Shown here: piece by piece, positions 24,973 through 33,018 of the stretch | How the letters are laid out: every line of letters begins with the position of its first letter | Numbering within the stretch: the first letter of the stretch is position 1 | From: Terriglobia bacterium | GTDB taxonomy: Bacteria; Acidobacteriota; Terriglobia; Terriglobales; Acidobacteriaceae | Assembly (NCBI GenBank): GCA_020072585.1 | Contig: JAIQGL010000030.1 | Location: 83,993-147,992, forward strand | Reading direction: 5' to 3' | DNA length: 64,000 nt | Notes under the pieces: model-generated | The model's database searches: none | What the model was told of the DNA's origin: nothing | The model's input: the letters and a program-made list of their open reading frames with translations, nothing else | Program-made: the position numbers and the translations under genes

Positions 24973-25421
24973 CTCTGTTTGTGTGGGTCACACGTAGTAT
25001 AACAAAAAGCCTTGACGTGTCAGCACAGGAGCGAAGTTGCGCAGTCCCACACCTCCCCGGAACAAAACTTGGGCCAAAGCGCCCCATGCCCAATGAATAA
25101 TGACCAATGAATAATGAATGACCAATGATGGACCAGGTCTTGCAGATGTTAATGTCGAGGTGCCCTGGCCAGCTTGCATGAAAGCCAGCGTGCATTCGGA
25201 AGACTGATAAGTTTCCCTCACAGAATGAGCAATCGCTCTTTAAGATTAACCGGCAAGTTCCGAAAAAAAATTATTTAATCCTGCTAAGGACAACATTCTT
25301 TCTGATTTTCGGATCAATCGTCCCAAAGTCGGCGCAGATTCTCTATAATCTAAGGAACGCCACACTCGTTTTTCATTCAACTAACTTTCATAAGATCGTA
25401 GAGTCAGGAGCATTTATCAGT
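24973..25421. other. Intergenic region right of the element
   Basis: About 450 bases. Besides the orphaned tRNA promoter it holds an imperfect tandem repeat of CCAATGAATAATGA units at about 25088-25135. No gene is supported. Confidence 0.5.
24996..25023 (-). promoter_or_regulatory. Orphaned tRNA-Glu promoter
   Basis: On the minus strand CTGACA (25018-25023), a 16-base spacer, and TATACT (24996-25001), ending about 24 bases before the attR tRNA 5' end. In the unoccupied chromosome this would transcribe tRNA-Glu; it is now 15 kb from the tRNA body and reads into the right end of the element. Confidence 0.6.
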
Positions 25422-25703
25422 ATGGCAGGAAAACCACCTCAAAAACCTCGCAAGACCACGTCCTTGAAGAAAGGCCCGGCACAACCGGCGGCAACCGTTA
25501 CCCCCATTGAATCCGCTCCGAAAGGCGCAGAGACCAGTGACCGCAAATTGCCGTCGTTGAATCAGGAAATCCAGGAACAGATTCGTACCCGCGCGTATGA
25601 GCTTTTTGTGGAACGTGGACGGCACGAAGGTCATGACCGTGAAGATTGGGAACGGGCTGAAGCTGAGGTCCGCTCAAAATATCAAAGGGAAAAAAGCGCA
25701 TAG
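25422..25703 (+). CDS. DUF2934 protein
   Basis: 93 residues. A Lys/Pro/Ala-rich, probably disordered N-terminus is followed by the compact helix-turn motif IRTRAYELFVERGRHEGHDREDW.RAEAEV, the DUF2934 signature, common in acidobacteria and proteobacteria. Function unknown. An AGGAG lies 11 bases before the ATG. It ends 5 bases before the receiver protein gene, so the two are probably co-transcribed. Confidence 0.85.
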   Translation: MAGKPPQKPRKTTSLKKGPAQPAATVTPIESAPKGAETSDRKLPSLNQEIQEQIRTRAYELFVERGRHEGHDREDWERAEAEVRSKYQREKSA

Positions 25704-25708
25704 CCTAC

Positions 25709-26083
25709 ATGAAACAGGTCCTACTGCTTGACGACAACATCACCCAGCTTACCGTCCGTGAGCTGGTGCTGCGCAAGGCTGAAATTGAGAGCCATGTGGC
25801 TACCAATGCGCAAAGCGCCCTTGCCTTGTTGCGCAGTGATGCGGGCCGGGCAAAAATCGGGGCCGTCATTACAGACCACCTCATGCCGGACATGGATGGC
25901 ATCGAATTCGTGCGCCAATTGCGCGCCTTTAACCCGGATATTCCCGTAATAGTGATCAGCGGCCTTCCTGACGCCGATTCCGAGTATGCGGGAATGAACG
26001 TGATTTTCCGTGTAAAGCCTTGTGATCCCGAGGACTTAATTACCTTGGTCAGGTCGGCCCTGGGGTGTAAAACGTCTGCCTAA
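25709..26083 (+). CDS. Stand-alone response-regulator receiver
   Basis: 124 residues, a full REC domain with no output domain. The acidic pair LLLDDN at the N-terminus, phospho-acceptor Asp56 in ITDHLMPDMDG, the Thr/Ser site near VISG, and the Lys of FRVKPCDP are all present. It likely acts as a phosphorelay intermediate or by protein contact. No histidine kinase is nearby, so the partner is unknown. 41 bases precede the CcmF gene. Confidence 0.92.
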   Translation: MKQVLLLDDNITQLTVRELVLRKAEIESHVATNAQSALALLRSDAGRAKIGAVITDHLMPDMDGIEFVRQLRAFNPDIPVIVISGLPDADSEYAGMNVIFRVKPCDPEDLITLVRSALGCKTSA

Positions 26084-26124
26084 TTGAACGATTGCAGTAC
26101 GCGTGAAACCATATTAAGCTGCCA

Positions 26125-28176
26125 ATGATGCCATTACTGGGAAGCTTTTGCCTTTTATTTGCGTTAGCGCTGGCTCTCTACTGTTTTGTCGTAGGGGTGC
26201 TGGCCGCCGTGCGCAGAGACGCCGTAGGTTATCGCCTGGCAGAGACGGCCCGCCGGGCCGGCATGGCCACCTTTGCCGCAGTCTTCCTGGCTGCGGCGGC
26301 GTTGGTATATGCGGCCATGACGAATGACTTTTCCGTCGCCTACATCCTTCATCACTCCAATCGTGCCCTGCCGGGACCATATAAGTTTGCCGCTCTATGG
26401 TCCGGACAGGAGGGCTCGATGCTCTTCTGGGCGCTGCTGCTCTCGGCCTATGGATTTGTGCTGCGGCTGCGCCACAAAGTCGATCAGCGTCTGGTGGCAA
26501 TGGCGTCCATGGTATTGGCGGGAATCCAGGTCTTTTTCCTGGTTCTGGTCAATTTTGTCGCCAATCCATTTGGCATGATGGACATCGTCGCCGCCGATGG
26601 CAACGGCCTGAATCCGTTGCTGCAATACCCTGAGATGGTGATCCATCCGCCGATGCTCTACCTCGGCTACGTCGGCGTCTCAGTTCCCTTTGCTTTTGCG
26701 CTGGCTGCGCTGATCATGCGGTACCCCGGCGAAAAATGGATCCATATTACCCGTCGCTGGACCATGGTGGCCTGGCTGTTCCTTACCTGTGGAATCTCTC
26801 TGGGCGCCCACTGGGCTTATGCAGTTCTGGGTTGGGGCGGATACTGGGGCTGGGACCCGGTTGAAAACGCCTCCTTGCTGCCCTGGCTTTCCACCACAGC
26901 ATTCCTCCATTCAGTCATGATGCAGGAAAAGCGCGGCATGATGAAGGTCTGGAATGTGTGGCTGATCTTTATCACCTTTATGCTCTCCATTCTGGGGACC
27001 ATGCTCACCCGCGCCGGCCTGGTCAGCTCAGTGCATGCCTTCGCGCAATCGAGTATCGGCTCGTGGTTTACGGGACTTCTGCTCGTCGTCTTTCTCGTCT
27101 GCCTATTTTTCTACGTTCGGAACCGGGATCATCTCCGATCAGAAAACAAGCTGGAATCCCTGGTTTCACGCGAATCCAGCTTCCTGTTCAACAATCTGGT
27201 GCTTCTGGGCGCGTGCTTCGCCGTGCTGTGCGGCACGCTTTTCCCCATCCTTTCTGAATGGGTGCGCGACGTCAAAATGAACCTGGGCGCTCCGTTCTAT
27301 AACAAGGTAATGGTCCCGATCGGGTTGTTCCTGATCTTTCTCACAGCGGTGGGACCGTTGCTGGCTTGGCGCAGTACGTCATGGGGCAGCATCAAGCGCA
27401 ATTTCAGAATACCCGCGGTAATCTCCTTGCTCATTGAGATCGCAGTCAGCGCAATGCTGATCAAGAATGGCGTTCGTTTCTGGACGGATACCGGACAGAT
27501 GTATGCGATGCTGGCATTTTGTTTGAGCACCCTGGTCATCGCCACCATTGGTTCTGAATTTGTCCGCGGCGGCCTGGTCTGGAAAAACAAGCTACAGACC
27601 AACCTGCTTGCTGGAATGTATCAGCTCACCCGCCGCAATATGCGCCGCTATGGCGGTTACGTGGTGCACTTTGGCGTAGTGCTGGTCGTCATCGGTCTGG
27701 CGGGCGCTGCCTTCAACCGGGACAAAGAACAGGAAATGGCCAAGGGTGACGAGCTCCAGATTGGCCATTACACGCTGGTGGGCGAAGAATACACCGACGA
27801 CGACAATGCCAATTACACATCCCATGCCGCCCTGCTCGATGTTTATAAAGACGGGAAATTCGTGACCCGGCTGAATCCCGAGGAGCGGTTCTTCAAGGCC
27901 AGCGGCGGACAACCTGTACATATTGTGGCGAACCATTCCACCTTGAGCGAGGATCTGTACATCGTCTTTGAAGGCTTTTCAAATGGCCATCCCATGATCA
28001 AGGCCATGATCAATCCGCTGGTAAACTGGATTTGGATTGGTGTGCTGGTCGTCGTCCTGGGTACCGGAATGGCTCTGGTACCGAATGCGGCGCTGGTTAC
28101 GGCGCAAGTGCCCAAGGCCGCCGCCGTTGCTGCCATGGAAGAACAGGGCATGCATCCCGCAGGAGCAGGTAAATGA
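26125..28176 (+). CDS. ccmF: Cytochrome c maturation protein CcmF
   Basis: 683 residues, with many TM segments. The haem-handling WWD signature is seen in AHWAYAVLGWGGYWGWDPVENASLLPWL-type context (split here: GWGGYWGWDPVEN near 230-242), together with conserved His near IHPPMLYLGYVG and the later LGAHWAY. CcmF with CcmH transfers haem from CcmE to apocytochrome c on the periplasmic face. It is consistent with the c-type cytochrome at 5.4-8.4 kb. ATGA overlap with the CcmH gene marks an operon. Confidence 0.94.
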   Translation: MMPLLGSFCLLFALALALYCFVVGVLAAVRRDAVGYRLAETARRAGMATFAAVFLAAAALVYAAMTNDFSVAYILHHSNRALPGPYKFAALWSGQEGSMLFWALLLSAYGFVLRLRHKVDQRLVAMASMVLAGIQVFFLVLVNFVANPFGMMDIVAADGNGLNPLLQYPEMVIHPPMLYLGYVGVSVPFAFALAALIMRYPGEKWIHITRRWTMVAWLFLTCGISLGAHWAYAVLGWGGYWGWDPVENASLLPWLSTTAFLHSVMMQEKRGMMKVWNVWLIFITFMLSILGTMLTRAGLVSSVHAFAQSSIGSWFTGLLLVVFLVCLFFYVRNRDHLRSENKLESLVSRESSFLFNNLVLLGACFAVLCGTLFPILSEWVRDVKMNLGAPFYNKVMVPIGLFLIFLTAVGPLLAWRSTSWGSIKRNFRIPAVISLLIEIAVSAMLIKNGVRFWTDTGQMYAMLAFCLSTLVIATIGSEFVRGGLVWKNKLQTNLLAGMYQLTRRNMRRYGGYVVHFGVVLVVIGLAGAAFNRDKEQEMAKGDELQIGHYTLVGEEYTDDDNANYTSHAALLDVYKDGKFVTRLNPEERFFKASGGQPVHIVANHSTLSEDLYIVFEGFSNGHPMIKAMINPLVNWIWIGVLVVVLGTGMALVPNAALVTAQVPKAAAVAAMEEQGMHPAGAGK

Positions 28177-28634
28177 AGCGCATCGCCAAATTGCTGCTGC
28201 TTCCCTGTCTGGTCGTACTGCTCATGGGTGCGGACAATCAGGAGGCCCGCTTCCAGAATATTGGCGGCAAGATCATGTGCACCTGCAGCTGCGCGCAGAT
28301 GCTCTTGAAATGCAACCACGTGGGCTGCCCGAACTCTGACCAGATGCGACGCGAGCTCAGGGCCGCAGTCATGCGTACCAGTAATGATGAAGAAGTGCTG
28401 AACTGGTTCCGCGCAAACTGGGGGATCACCGCGGTGGTTGAACCCTCAACTCACGGATTTGAACTGCTGGCCTGGATTCTGCCCGCCGCCGGACTTGGAT
28501 TAGGATTGCTTCTGGTCCTTTTGCTGATTCGCAGTTGGAAGCTGCGGCCTGCTCCAGCCGCCGCGGCCGACCTGAACCTTGCTCCTGATCTTGAAGCCAT
28601 GCGCGCACGCGCTCGACGGGAGACTGAACTATGA
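28173..28634 (+). CDS. ccmH: CcmH/CycL-family thiol reductase
   Basis: 153 residues: N-terminal signal/TM (LLLLPCLVVLLMG), a periplasmic Cys motif IMCTCSCAQMLLKCNHVGC, a helical body and a C-terminal TM (LLAWILPAAGLGLGLLLVLLLI). The usual LRCxxCQ of CcmH is here a denser MCTCSC...C...C pattern, which I associate with acidobacterial-type CcmH; the extra cysteines are noteworthy. It reduces apocytochrome thiols before haem ligation. Coupled to ccmF (ATGA) and to the next gene. Confidence 0.88.
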   Translation: MKRIAKLLLLPCLVVLLMGADNQEARFQNIGGKIMCTCSCAQMLLKCNHVGCPNSDQMRRELRAAVMRTSNDEEVLNWFRANWGITAVVEPSTHGFELLAWILPAAGLGLGLLLVLLLIRSWKLRPAPAAAADLNLAPDLEAMRARARRETEL

Positions 28635-28927
28635 GTCCGGCTGTACTTGACTATGGCATCAAGATGTTTTGTTGCGTGTTTGCCGCAGGCGTCCTGGTCT
28701 ATGTTTTTCTTCCCACCCGTGACACGGAAACCGGCGTGGACAAGACGCGCGTTGCCTATCTCTACGAACGTAAAGATGTGGTCTATGAAAACCTGCGCGA
28801 CCTGAATTTTGAATTTAAATCCGGCAAGTTCACCCAGGAAGACTATGACGGCATGCGGGTAGGCCTGGAAGCCGAAGCAGCCCGCATCCTGGCGGAAATT
28901 GAAATGCTGGAATCTGTAAAAGCCTGA
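28631..28927 (+). CDS. CcmI-like membrane protein
   Basis: 98 residues: one TM (MFCCVFAAGVLVYVFLP), then a cytoplasmic or periplasmic helix ending VYENLRDLNFEFKSGKFTQEDYDGMRVGLE, the motif found after the TM in short CcmI/CycH-like proteins. The start overlaps the ccmH stop. Probably an assembly factor of the haem lyase complex. Confidence 0.7.
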   Translation: MSPAVLDYGIKMFCCVFAAGVLVYVFLPTRDTETGVDKTRVAYLYERKDVVYENLRDLNFEFKSGKFTQEDYDGMRVGLEAEAARILAEIEMLESVKA

Positions 28928-28941
28928 AGGAGCCCATTCCA

Positions 28942-30165
28942 TTGAAGCGAGCCGGTATTACCCTTCTCCTTTTCCTCTGCTCGGTTGCCGCCGTGGCGGA
29001 GACGTTGCGGGGCGTTGTCCAAAACAGCACCACCAGCAAACCTTCCGCCGGAGATGAGGTCACTCTCAAGAAAATCGGCAATGGCATGGAAGATGTGGGC
29101 AAAACCAAGACCAATGCCAAAGGCGAATTCAGCTTTACTGTCCCGCCGGCGCAGCAGCCCTACATCGTTTGGGTCCAGCACCAGGGCGTAACTTACACGC
29201 AGGCGGGTCTGCCTGGCGGGGGCCCGGTGGCGGTACGGGTCTTTGACTCTTCTACCAGCGTAAAAGACATCAGTGTCCTGGAGCATGCAATCGCGCTCCA
29301 GACCAGCCCGAATGGAGCAACGCTCAGCGGTGAAGAGATATTTACCGTCGCCAATCAGTCGAATCCTCCCCGGACACTCTACGGACCACATACGTTCACG
29401 CTGTATCTGCCGGACGGAGCCACGATCACAGAGAGCAGCGTGCAGACCGGCAAGACGCAACTGAAGGCTGCCTTGGTTCCCACCAGTGAAAAGAACAAGT
29501 ATGCGTCTGTTTTTCCCATTCGACCGGGCCAGACACAATTCCATATCATCTATACCGTTCCTTATGCGGGTAAGTTGCAAATAGACCCCCGGTCAGACCT
29601 CACAACGGGAACCCTCATGGTGGCTGCTCCGGACTCCATCAAGGTCTCGCCGAGTGACGCCTCCGTCTATCAGAACACGACCAACCCGCAGTTCAAGAAT
29701 GTGAACTTCTACGTAGCCAAAAACGTCTCCGCCCAGCAAAAAGTGGCATTTGAAATCGCCGGCAAGGGAGAGATGCCGCGTGAACCTGAGCAGGCGGCGG
29801 ATCCTGCGCGTGGTGCGCCTGGACGCGGCGAACCTGCCGGCCCCGGAGGCGGTCTTGGCGTACCCAATGAAAGACCTGACCCGCTGCACTCCGGCCAGTG
29901 GCTGTTTCTGGGAGTACTCACACTCTTTCTGGCCGCAGGCGCAACTTTTGTTTACACCGCGAACCAGAACGCGCCCGTAGCAGCCACACATGCCCCGGGC
30001 CAGGACCGGTCCACAACGCTGCTGGAAGCCATGAAAGAAGAGGTGTTCCAGCTGGAATCTGATCGCTTGCAGGGCAAAATCAAGCCGGACGATTACCAGG
30101 CAGCAAAATCCGCTCTGGATAAAACGTTGCAACGGGCTGTGCAGCGCCAGTCAAGCGCGAAATAA
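28942..30165 (+). CDS. Exported carboxypeptidase-regulatory-like protein of the Ccm operon
   Basis: 407 residues from TTG 28942, chosen because GAAGGAG lies 10 bases upstream. Signal peptide (ITLLLFLCSVAAVAE) then a CarboxypepD_reg-like beta-sandwich (LRGVVQNSTTSKPSAGDEVTL... GEFSFTVP), a second beta-rich region, a Pro/Gly-rich linker at about 285-315, a C-terminal TM (about 325-342), and a short cytoplasmic helix SDRLQGKIKPDDYQAAKSALDK that echoes the CcmI-type KSGKFTQEDYDG motif of the gene before it. Likely works with the Ccm complex. Confidence 0.75.
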   Translation: MKRAGITLLLFLCSVAAVAETLRGVVQNSTTSKPSAGDEVTLKKIGNGMEDVGKTKTNAKGEFSFTVPPAQQPYIVWVQHQGVTYTQAGLPGGGPVAVRVFDSSTSVKDISVLEHAIALQTSPNGATLSGEEIFTVANQSNPPRTLYGPHTFTLYLPDGATITESSVQTGKTQLKAALVPTSEKNKYASVFPIRPGQTQFHIIYTVPYAGKLQIDPRSDLTTGTLMVAAPDSIKVSPSDASVYQNTTNPQFKNVNFYVAKNVSAQQKVAFEIAGKGEMPREPEQAADPARGAPGRGEPAGPGGGLGVPNERPDPLHSGQWLFLGVLTLFLAAGATFVYTANQNAPVAATHAPGQDRSTTLLEAMKEEVFQLESDRLQGKIKPDDYQAAKSALDKTLQRAVQRQSSAK

Positions 30166-30188
30166 ACCAGCTACTTGAGAGTTCCTGA

Positions 30189-30683
30189 ATGGCCTTGATT
30201 GTCAAATCGTCTGCTTTGCATGGAGCTGGGGTGTACACCACGGCCCCCGTTAAAAAGGGCGCTCACGTTCTTGAATACACCGGCCCTCGCCTCACTTCAA
30301 AAGCATGCGAAGGCATGTACTCAGACACAGAGGTTACATACCTCTTTGCCATGGACGATGGCGACACGATCATTGATGGTTTCGGAATCGCAGCTTTTGT
30401 GAACCATACCTGTGATCCCAACTGTGAGACCGATCAAATTGACAATCGCATCTGGATCATCGCCGCGCGCGATATTGAGGCCGGAGAAGAGCTCACCTAC
30501 GACTACAACCTGTTTGACGGCGACCCCGGTGAGAAAGCGCCTTGCTACTGCGGCCTGAAGGGCTGCCGGGAAACAATGTTTTCCACGGAAGAAGTTGCCC
30601 GCCAGAAAAAGATCCTGCGCCAGCGGAAAAAACGCAGAGCAGCAGCCCGCTTGCGGCGGCAAAAAGCCCGCAACTCAGCCTAG
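30189..30683 (+). CDS. SET-domain protein
   Basis: 164 residues. SET core: GAGVYTTAPVKKGAHVLEYTG, then FVNHTCDPNCETD (the pseudoknot NH..C.PNC), then ELTYDYN, and a post-SET-like CYCGLKGCRET that would bind zinc with the earlier Cys. Lysine methyltransferases with S-adenosylmethionine use this arrangement. The C-terminal 30 residues are very basic (RQRKKRRAAARLRRQK), suggesting nucleic-acid or ribosome association. Bacterial targets are largely unknown. 24 bases after the gene before it. Confidence 0.9.
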   Translation: MALIVKSSALHGAGVYTTAPVKKGAHVLEYTGPRLTSKACEGMYSDTEVTYLFAMDDGDTIIDGFGIAAFVNHTCDPNCETDQIDNRIWIIAARDIEAGEELTYDYNLFDGDPGEKAPCYCGLKGCRETMFSTEEVARQKKILRQRKKRRAAARLRRQKARNSA

Positions 30684-30690
30684 ACCTGTA

Positions 30691-31455
30691 TCATCTCTGA
30701 ATTGATGTTGGCATTGTTGCGCTTATGGATTGGTCCAGCCGGATAACCATGCCTGTTTGCGCCGGAAGATTCACATCTTTGCCCTTGGTAGCAAGAACGT
30801 AGCCGCCGCCGGCAAGCGCGCCGATGGCCAGCCCTTTCAGCGGACCGCCAAAAATCGATCCAGCAACCGCGCCCGCGCCAATACCCACATCTTTACTGCG
30901 CGTGCCTGGCTGGCCCCGGCCCTCTTCATTGGCTTTTTTGGTGTTCTTGCCGCTGGTATCGTGAACTGAAATCAAAGTAGCTATTAGCGGAAGGGTTTGC
31001 CCGTTGGGCAGCACCACATCGCGGAAACGCAAGCTGAGTTTGCCTTTGCCGCGAAGGGCCGCCAGCGTTTTGCCATCATCTGCATCTGCAACCTCTCCCT
31101 CAATCCGTGAGCCACTGGGAATGACATCCAAGCCATTATTCGCATGCACCGGGTCGCTAACGGTCGCCGTGAAGCGGTCGCCGGGCTTTGAAGTTCTGTT
31201 AGAAAGAGGCGTATCCAGAGTGGCATGAATCTCCGTTCCGGCAGATACTCCATCGGCCACCCCGGGTGAGATTGCAGGAGTACTCTGCGTGGGCCAGTTC
31301 TGCCCGGAATTCGAAGTTGCAGGCTGATTCAGGCTGGATGGTTGGCTTACTGCCGGAGGCTGATTGGGACTGTTGCTGCCGCCTGCCGGCGTTTGGGCGA
31401 CCACCGCCCCAGCAACCACCGCGAACAGCACCAGTGTGGCTGCCCTGCTCGTCAT
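30691..31455 (-). CDS. Secreted glycine-zipper/VirB10-like protein
   Basis: 254 residues from ATG 31455 (AGGAGG 7 bases upstream); the GTG two codons earlier is not needed. Signal peptide ATLVLFAVVAGAVVAQ, then a Ser/Pro/Gln linker (about 25-70), then a beta-rich TrbI/VirB10-like barrel pattern (GTEIHATLDTPLSN, VIPSGSRIEGEV, VVLPNGQTLPL), then a glycine zipper (GIGAGAVAGSIFGGPLKGLAIGALAGGG). An isolated conserved acidobacterial-type protein; probably periplasmic or membrane associated. Convergent with the SET gene. Confidence 0.75.
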   Translation of the reverse strand: MTSRAATLVLFAVVAGAVVAQTPAGGSNSPNQPPAVSQPSSLNQPATSNSGQNWPTQSTPAISPGVADGVSAGTEIHATLDTPLSNRTSKPGDRFTATVSDPVHANNGLDVIPSGSRIEGEVADADDGKTLAALRGKGKLSLRFRDVVLPNGQTLPLIATLISVHDTSGKNTKKANEEGRGQPGTRSKDVGIGAGAVAGSIFGGPLKGLAIGALAGGGYVLATKGKDVNLPAQTGMVIRLDQSISATMPTSIQR

Positions 31456-31623
31456 GAACACCCCTCCTGAATTGCACTAACGTTGTGAGAGGCCATGAAA
31501 GAGTAACGGGTTGGCCTCGGTCAGCCTACTTTTTTCTCTGAATGAGCATCTCTGTTAGGAACAGAATGTCGCCGTATAACACGTTATAATCAGTTTTGAT
31601 CTTTACCGTTACAGGAGTTCAAT

Positions 31624-32001
31624 TTGACATTGAATGGCCAGCCTTCCAAACCCCGAGTCTTGGTGGTGGACGACGAGCGCGTGATCGCAGATACCCTGGC
31701 AATTATCCTTAACCAGAACGGCTTTGACGCCTCAGCGGTCTACACTGGGACTGCGGCCGTGGACCGTGCGCGCGATACCAAACCTGATTTGATCATCAGC
31801 GATGTCATCATGCCCGATATGGATGGGATTGAGGCGGCAATCCGTATCCGCCAACTCCTGCCCGGCTGCAAGATTCTTCTGTTCTCAGGACAGGCCGCGA
31901 CTGCGGACCTGCTGGAAAAAGCCCGCGCCCGGGGCCATGAATTTGAGATCCTGGCAAAACCTGTCCATCCACAGGACCTGCTCGCCAAGCTAAGGAATTA
32001 A
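31624..32001 (+). CDS. Stand-alone response-regulator receiver (second)
   Basis: 125 residues from TTG 31624; GGAG lies 7 bases upstream and no ATG fits. REC features: VVDDER, phospho-acceptor Asp60 in IISDVIMPDMDG, FSGQ, and the Lys of LAKPVHP. No output domain. TATAAT at 31585-31590 may be its -10 but lacks a good -35. The signalling partner is not in the window. Confidence 0.9.
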   Translation: MTLNGQPSKPRVLVVDDERVIADTLAIILNQNGFDASAVYTGTAAVDRARDTKPDLIISDVIMPDMDGIEAAIRIRQLLPGCKILLFSGQAATADLLEKARARGHEFEILAKPVHPQDLLAKLRN

Positions 32002-32057
32002 ATTTCAACCTCAAGGGATACGAGGGGTCACAAAAGATCATCTGGGTTTACGGCTTA

Positions 32058-32090
32058 CTCCTTTGTGTTCCTTCGTGTCCCTTGCGGCTA
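32058..32090. repeat. Dispersed intergenic repeat (TGTGTTCCTTCGTGTCC type), copy 1
   Basis: CTTTGTGTTCCTTCGTGTCC followed by CTTGCGGC. Near-identical to 57671-57701 and more distantly to 63844-63870. It lies between the receiver gene and recR. Confidence 0.6.
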
Positions 32091-32687
32091 AAGTTCCCTG
32101 CGTCCTTCCATCGCCTTCAGCATCGTCACTTCGTCGGCATATTCAATATCGCTGCCCGCTGGGATCCCCGTTGCAATCCGAGTGACCTTCACGCCGGGCC
32201 GCTTCAGCAGCCCCGTTAGATGTACTGCGGTGGCTTCGCCTTCAATTGTGGGATTGGTGGCGATAATAACTTCATCCAGGCTGCCGCTCTCAATCCTCTT
32301 CATCAATGAAGGAATACGCAGTTGCTCCGGCCCCACGCCGTGCAATGGTGAGATTGCTCCATGCAGGACGTGATAGACGCCGTTATAAAAGCGCGCCTTC
32401 TCAATGGAAGCGATGTTGGTAGGCTCTTCCACCACGCAGACCAGGCGCTGGTTGCGGGTTGCACTGGTGCAATAGCTGCACGGGTCAACATCCGTGATAT
32501 TACTGCATACAGAGCAAAGATGAAGTTTTTCTTTAAGGTTGCGGATGGCCCCTGAGAGCGCATCTGCGTCTTCGCCACTGGAGCGCAGGATGTGAAAAGC
32601 CATGCGCTGAGCGCTCTTACCGCCGACGCCGGGAAGCTTTTTCAGTTCGTCAATCAGTCGAGCCATGGGCTCGGCAAACTTTGCCAC
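32088..32687 (-). CDS. recR: Recombination protein RecR
   Basis: 199 residues, normal length. N-terminal helix-hairpin-helix ([15 protein letters not shown]), zinc finger CSVCSN...CSYC, and a Toprim fold ([14 protein letters not shown].., [22 protein letters not shown]). RecR with RecO/RecF loads RecA at single-strand gaps. Downstream of ybaB by 8 bases on the same strand; the dnaX-ybaB-recR order is widespread in bacteria. Confidence 0.97.
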   Translation of the reverse strand: MAKFAEPMARLIDELKKLPGVGGKSAQRMAFHILRSSGEDADALSGAIRNLKEKLHLCSVCSNITDVDPCSYCTSATRNQRLVCVVEEPTNIASIEKARFYNGVYHVLHGAISPLHGVGPEQLRIPSLMKRIESGSLDEVIIATNPTIEGEATAVHLTGLLKRPGVKVTRIATGIPAGSDIEYADEVTMLKAMEGRREL

Positions 32688-32695
32688 ATGTTCCT

Positions 32696-33010
32696 CTAAA
32701 GTCCCGGAATTCCCATTCCGCCCAGCATTCCGCCCACGGTCGATTGCATCGCCTCGTCGACTTTTTGCCCGGCTGCATTCATGGCTGCCGTGACCAGGTC
32801 TTGCAGCATTTCAACGTCGCCGGCTTTGACCGCTTCAGGATCGATCCGCGTCTCCAGCACTTTTTTCTGTCCATTCATCTTAATGGTGACAGTACCGCCG
32901 CCGGAAGAAGCCTCAACCACGGTCTGTTTCATCTTGTGTTGCAGGTCCTGCGCCTGCTTCTGCGCATTCTCCAGCATCTCCTGGAACTGGCGTGAATTGA
33001 ATCCGCCCAT
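32696..33010 (-). CDS. ybaB: YbaB/EbfC nucleoid-associated protein
   Basis: 104 residues. Central [29 protein letters not shown] with N- and C-terminal helices is the YbaB/EbfC fold, a dimer that binds DNA and affects nucleoid organisation. Lies between dnaX and recR in the same orientation. Confidence 0.95.
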   Translation of the reverse strand: MGGFNSRQFQEMLENAQKQAQDLQHKMKQTVVEASSGGGTVTIKMNGQKKVLETRIDPEAVKAGDVEMLQDLVTAAMNAAGQKVDEAMQSTVGGMLGGMGIPGL

Positions 33011-33018
33011 GGCTTCTC

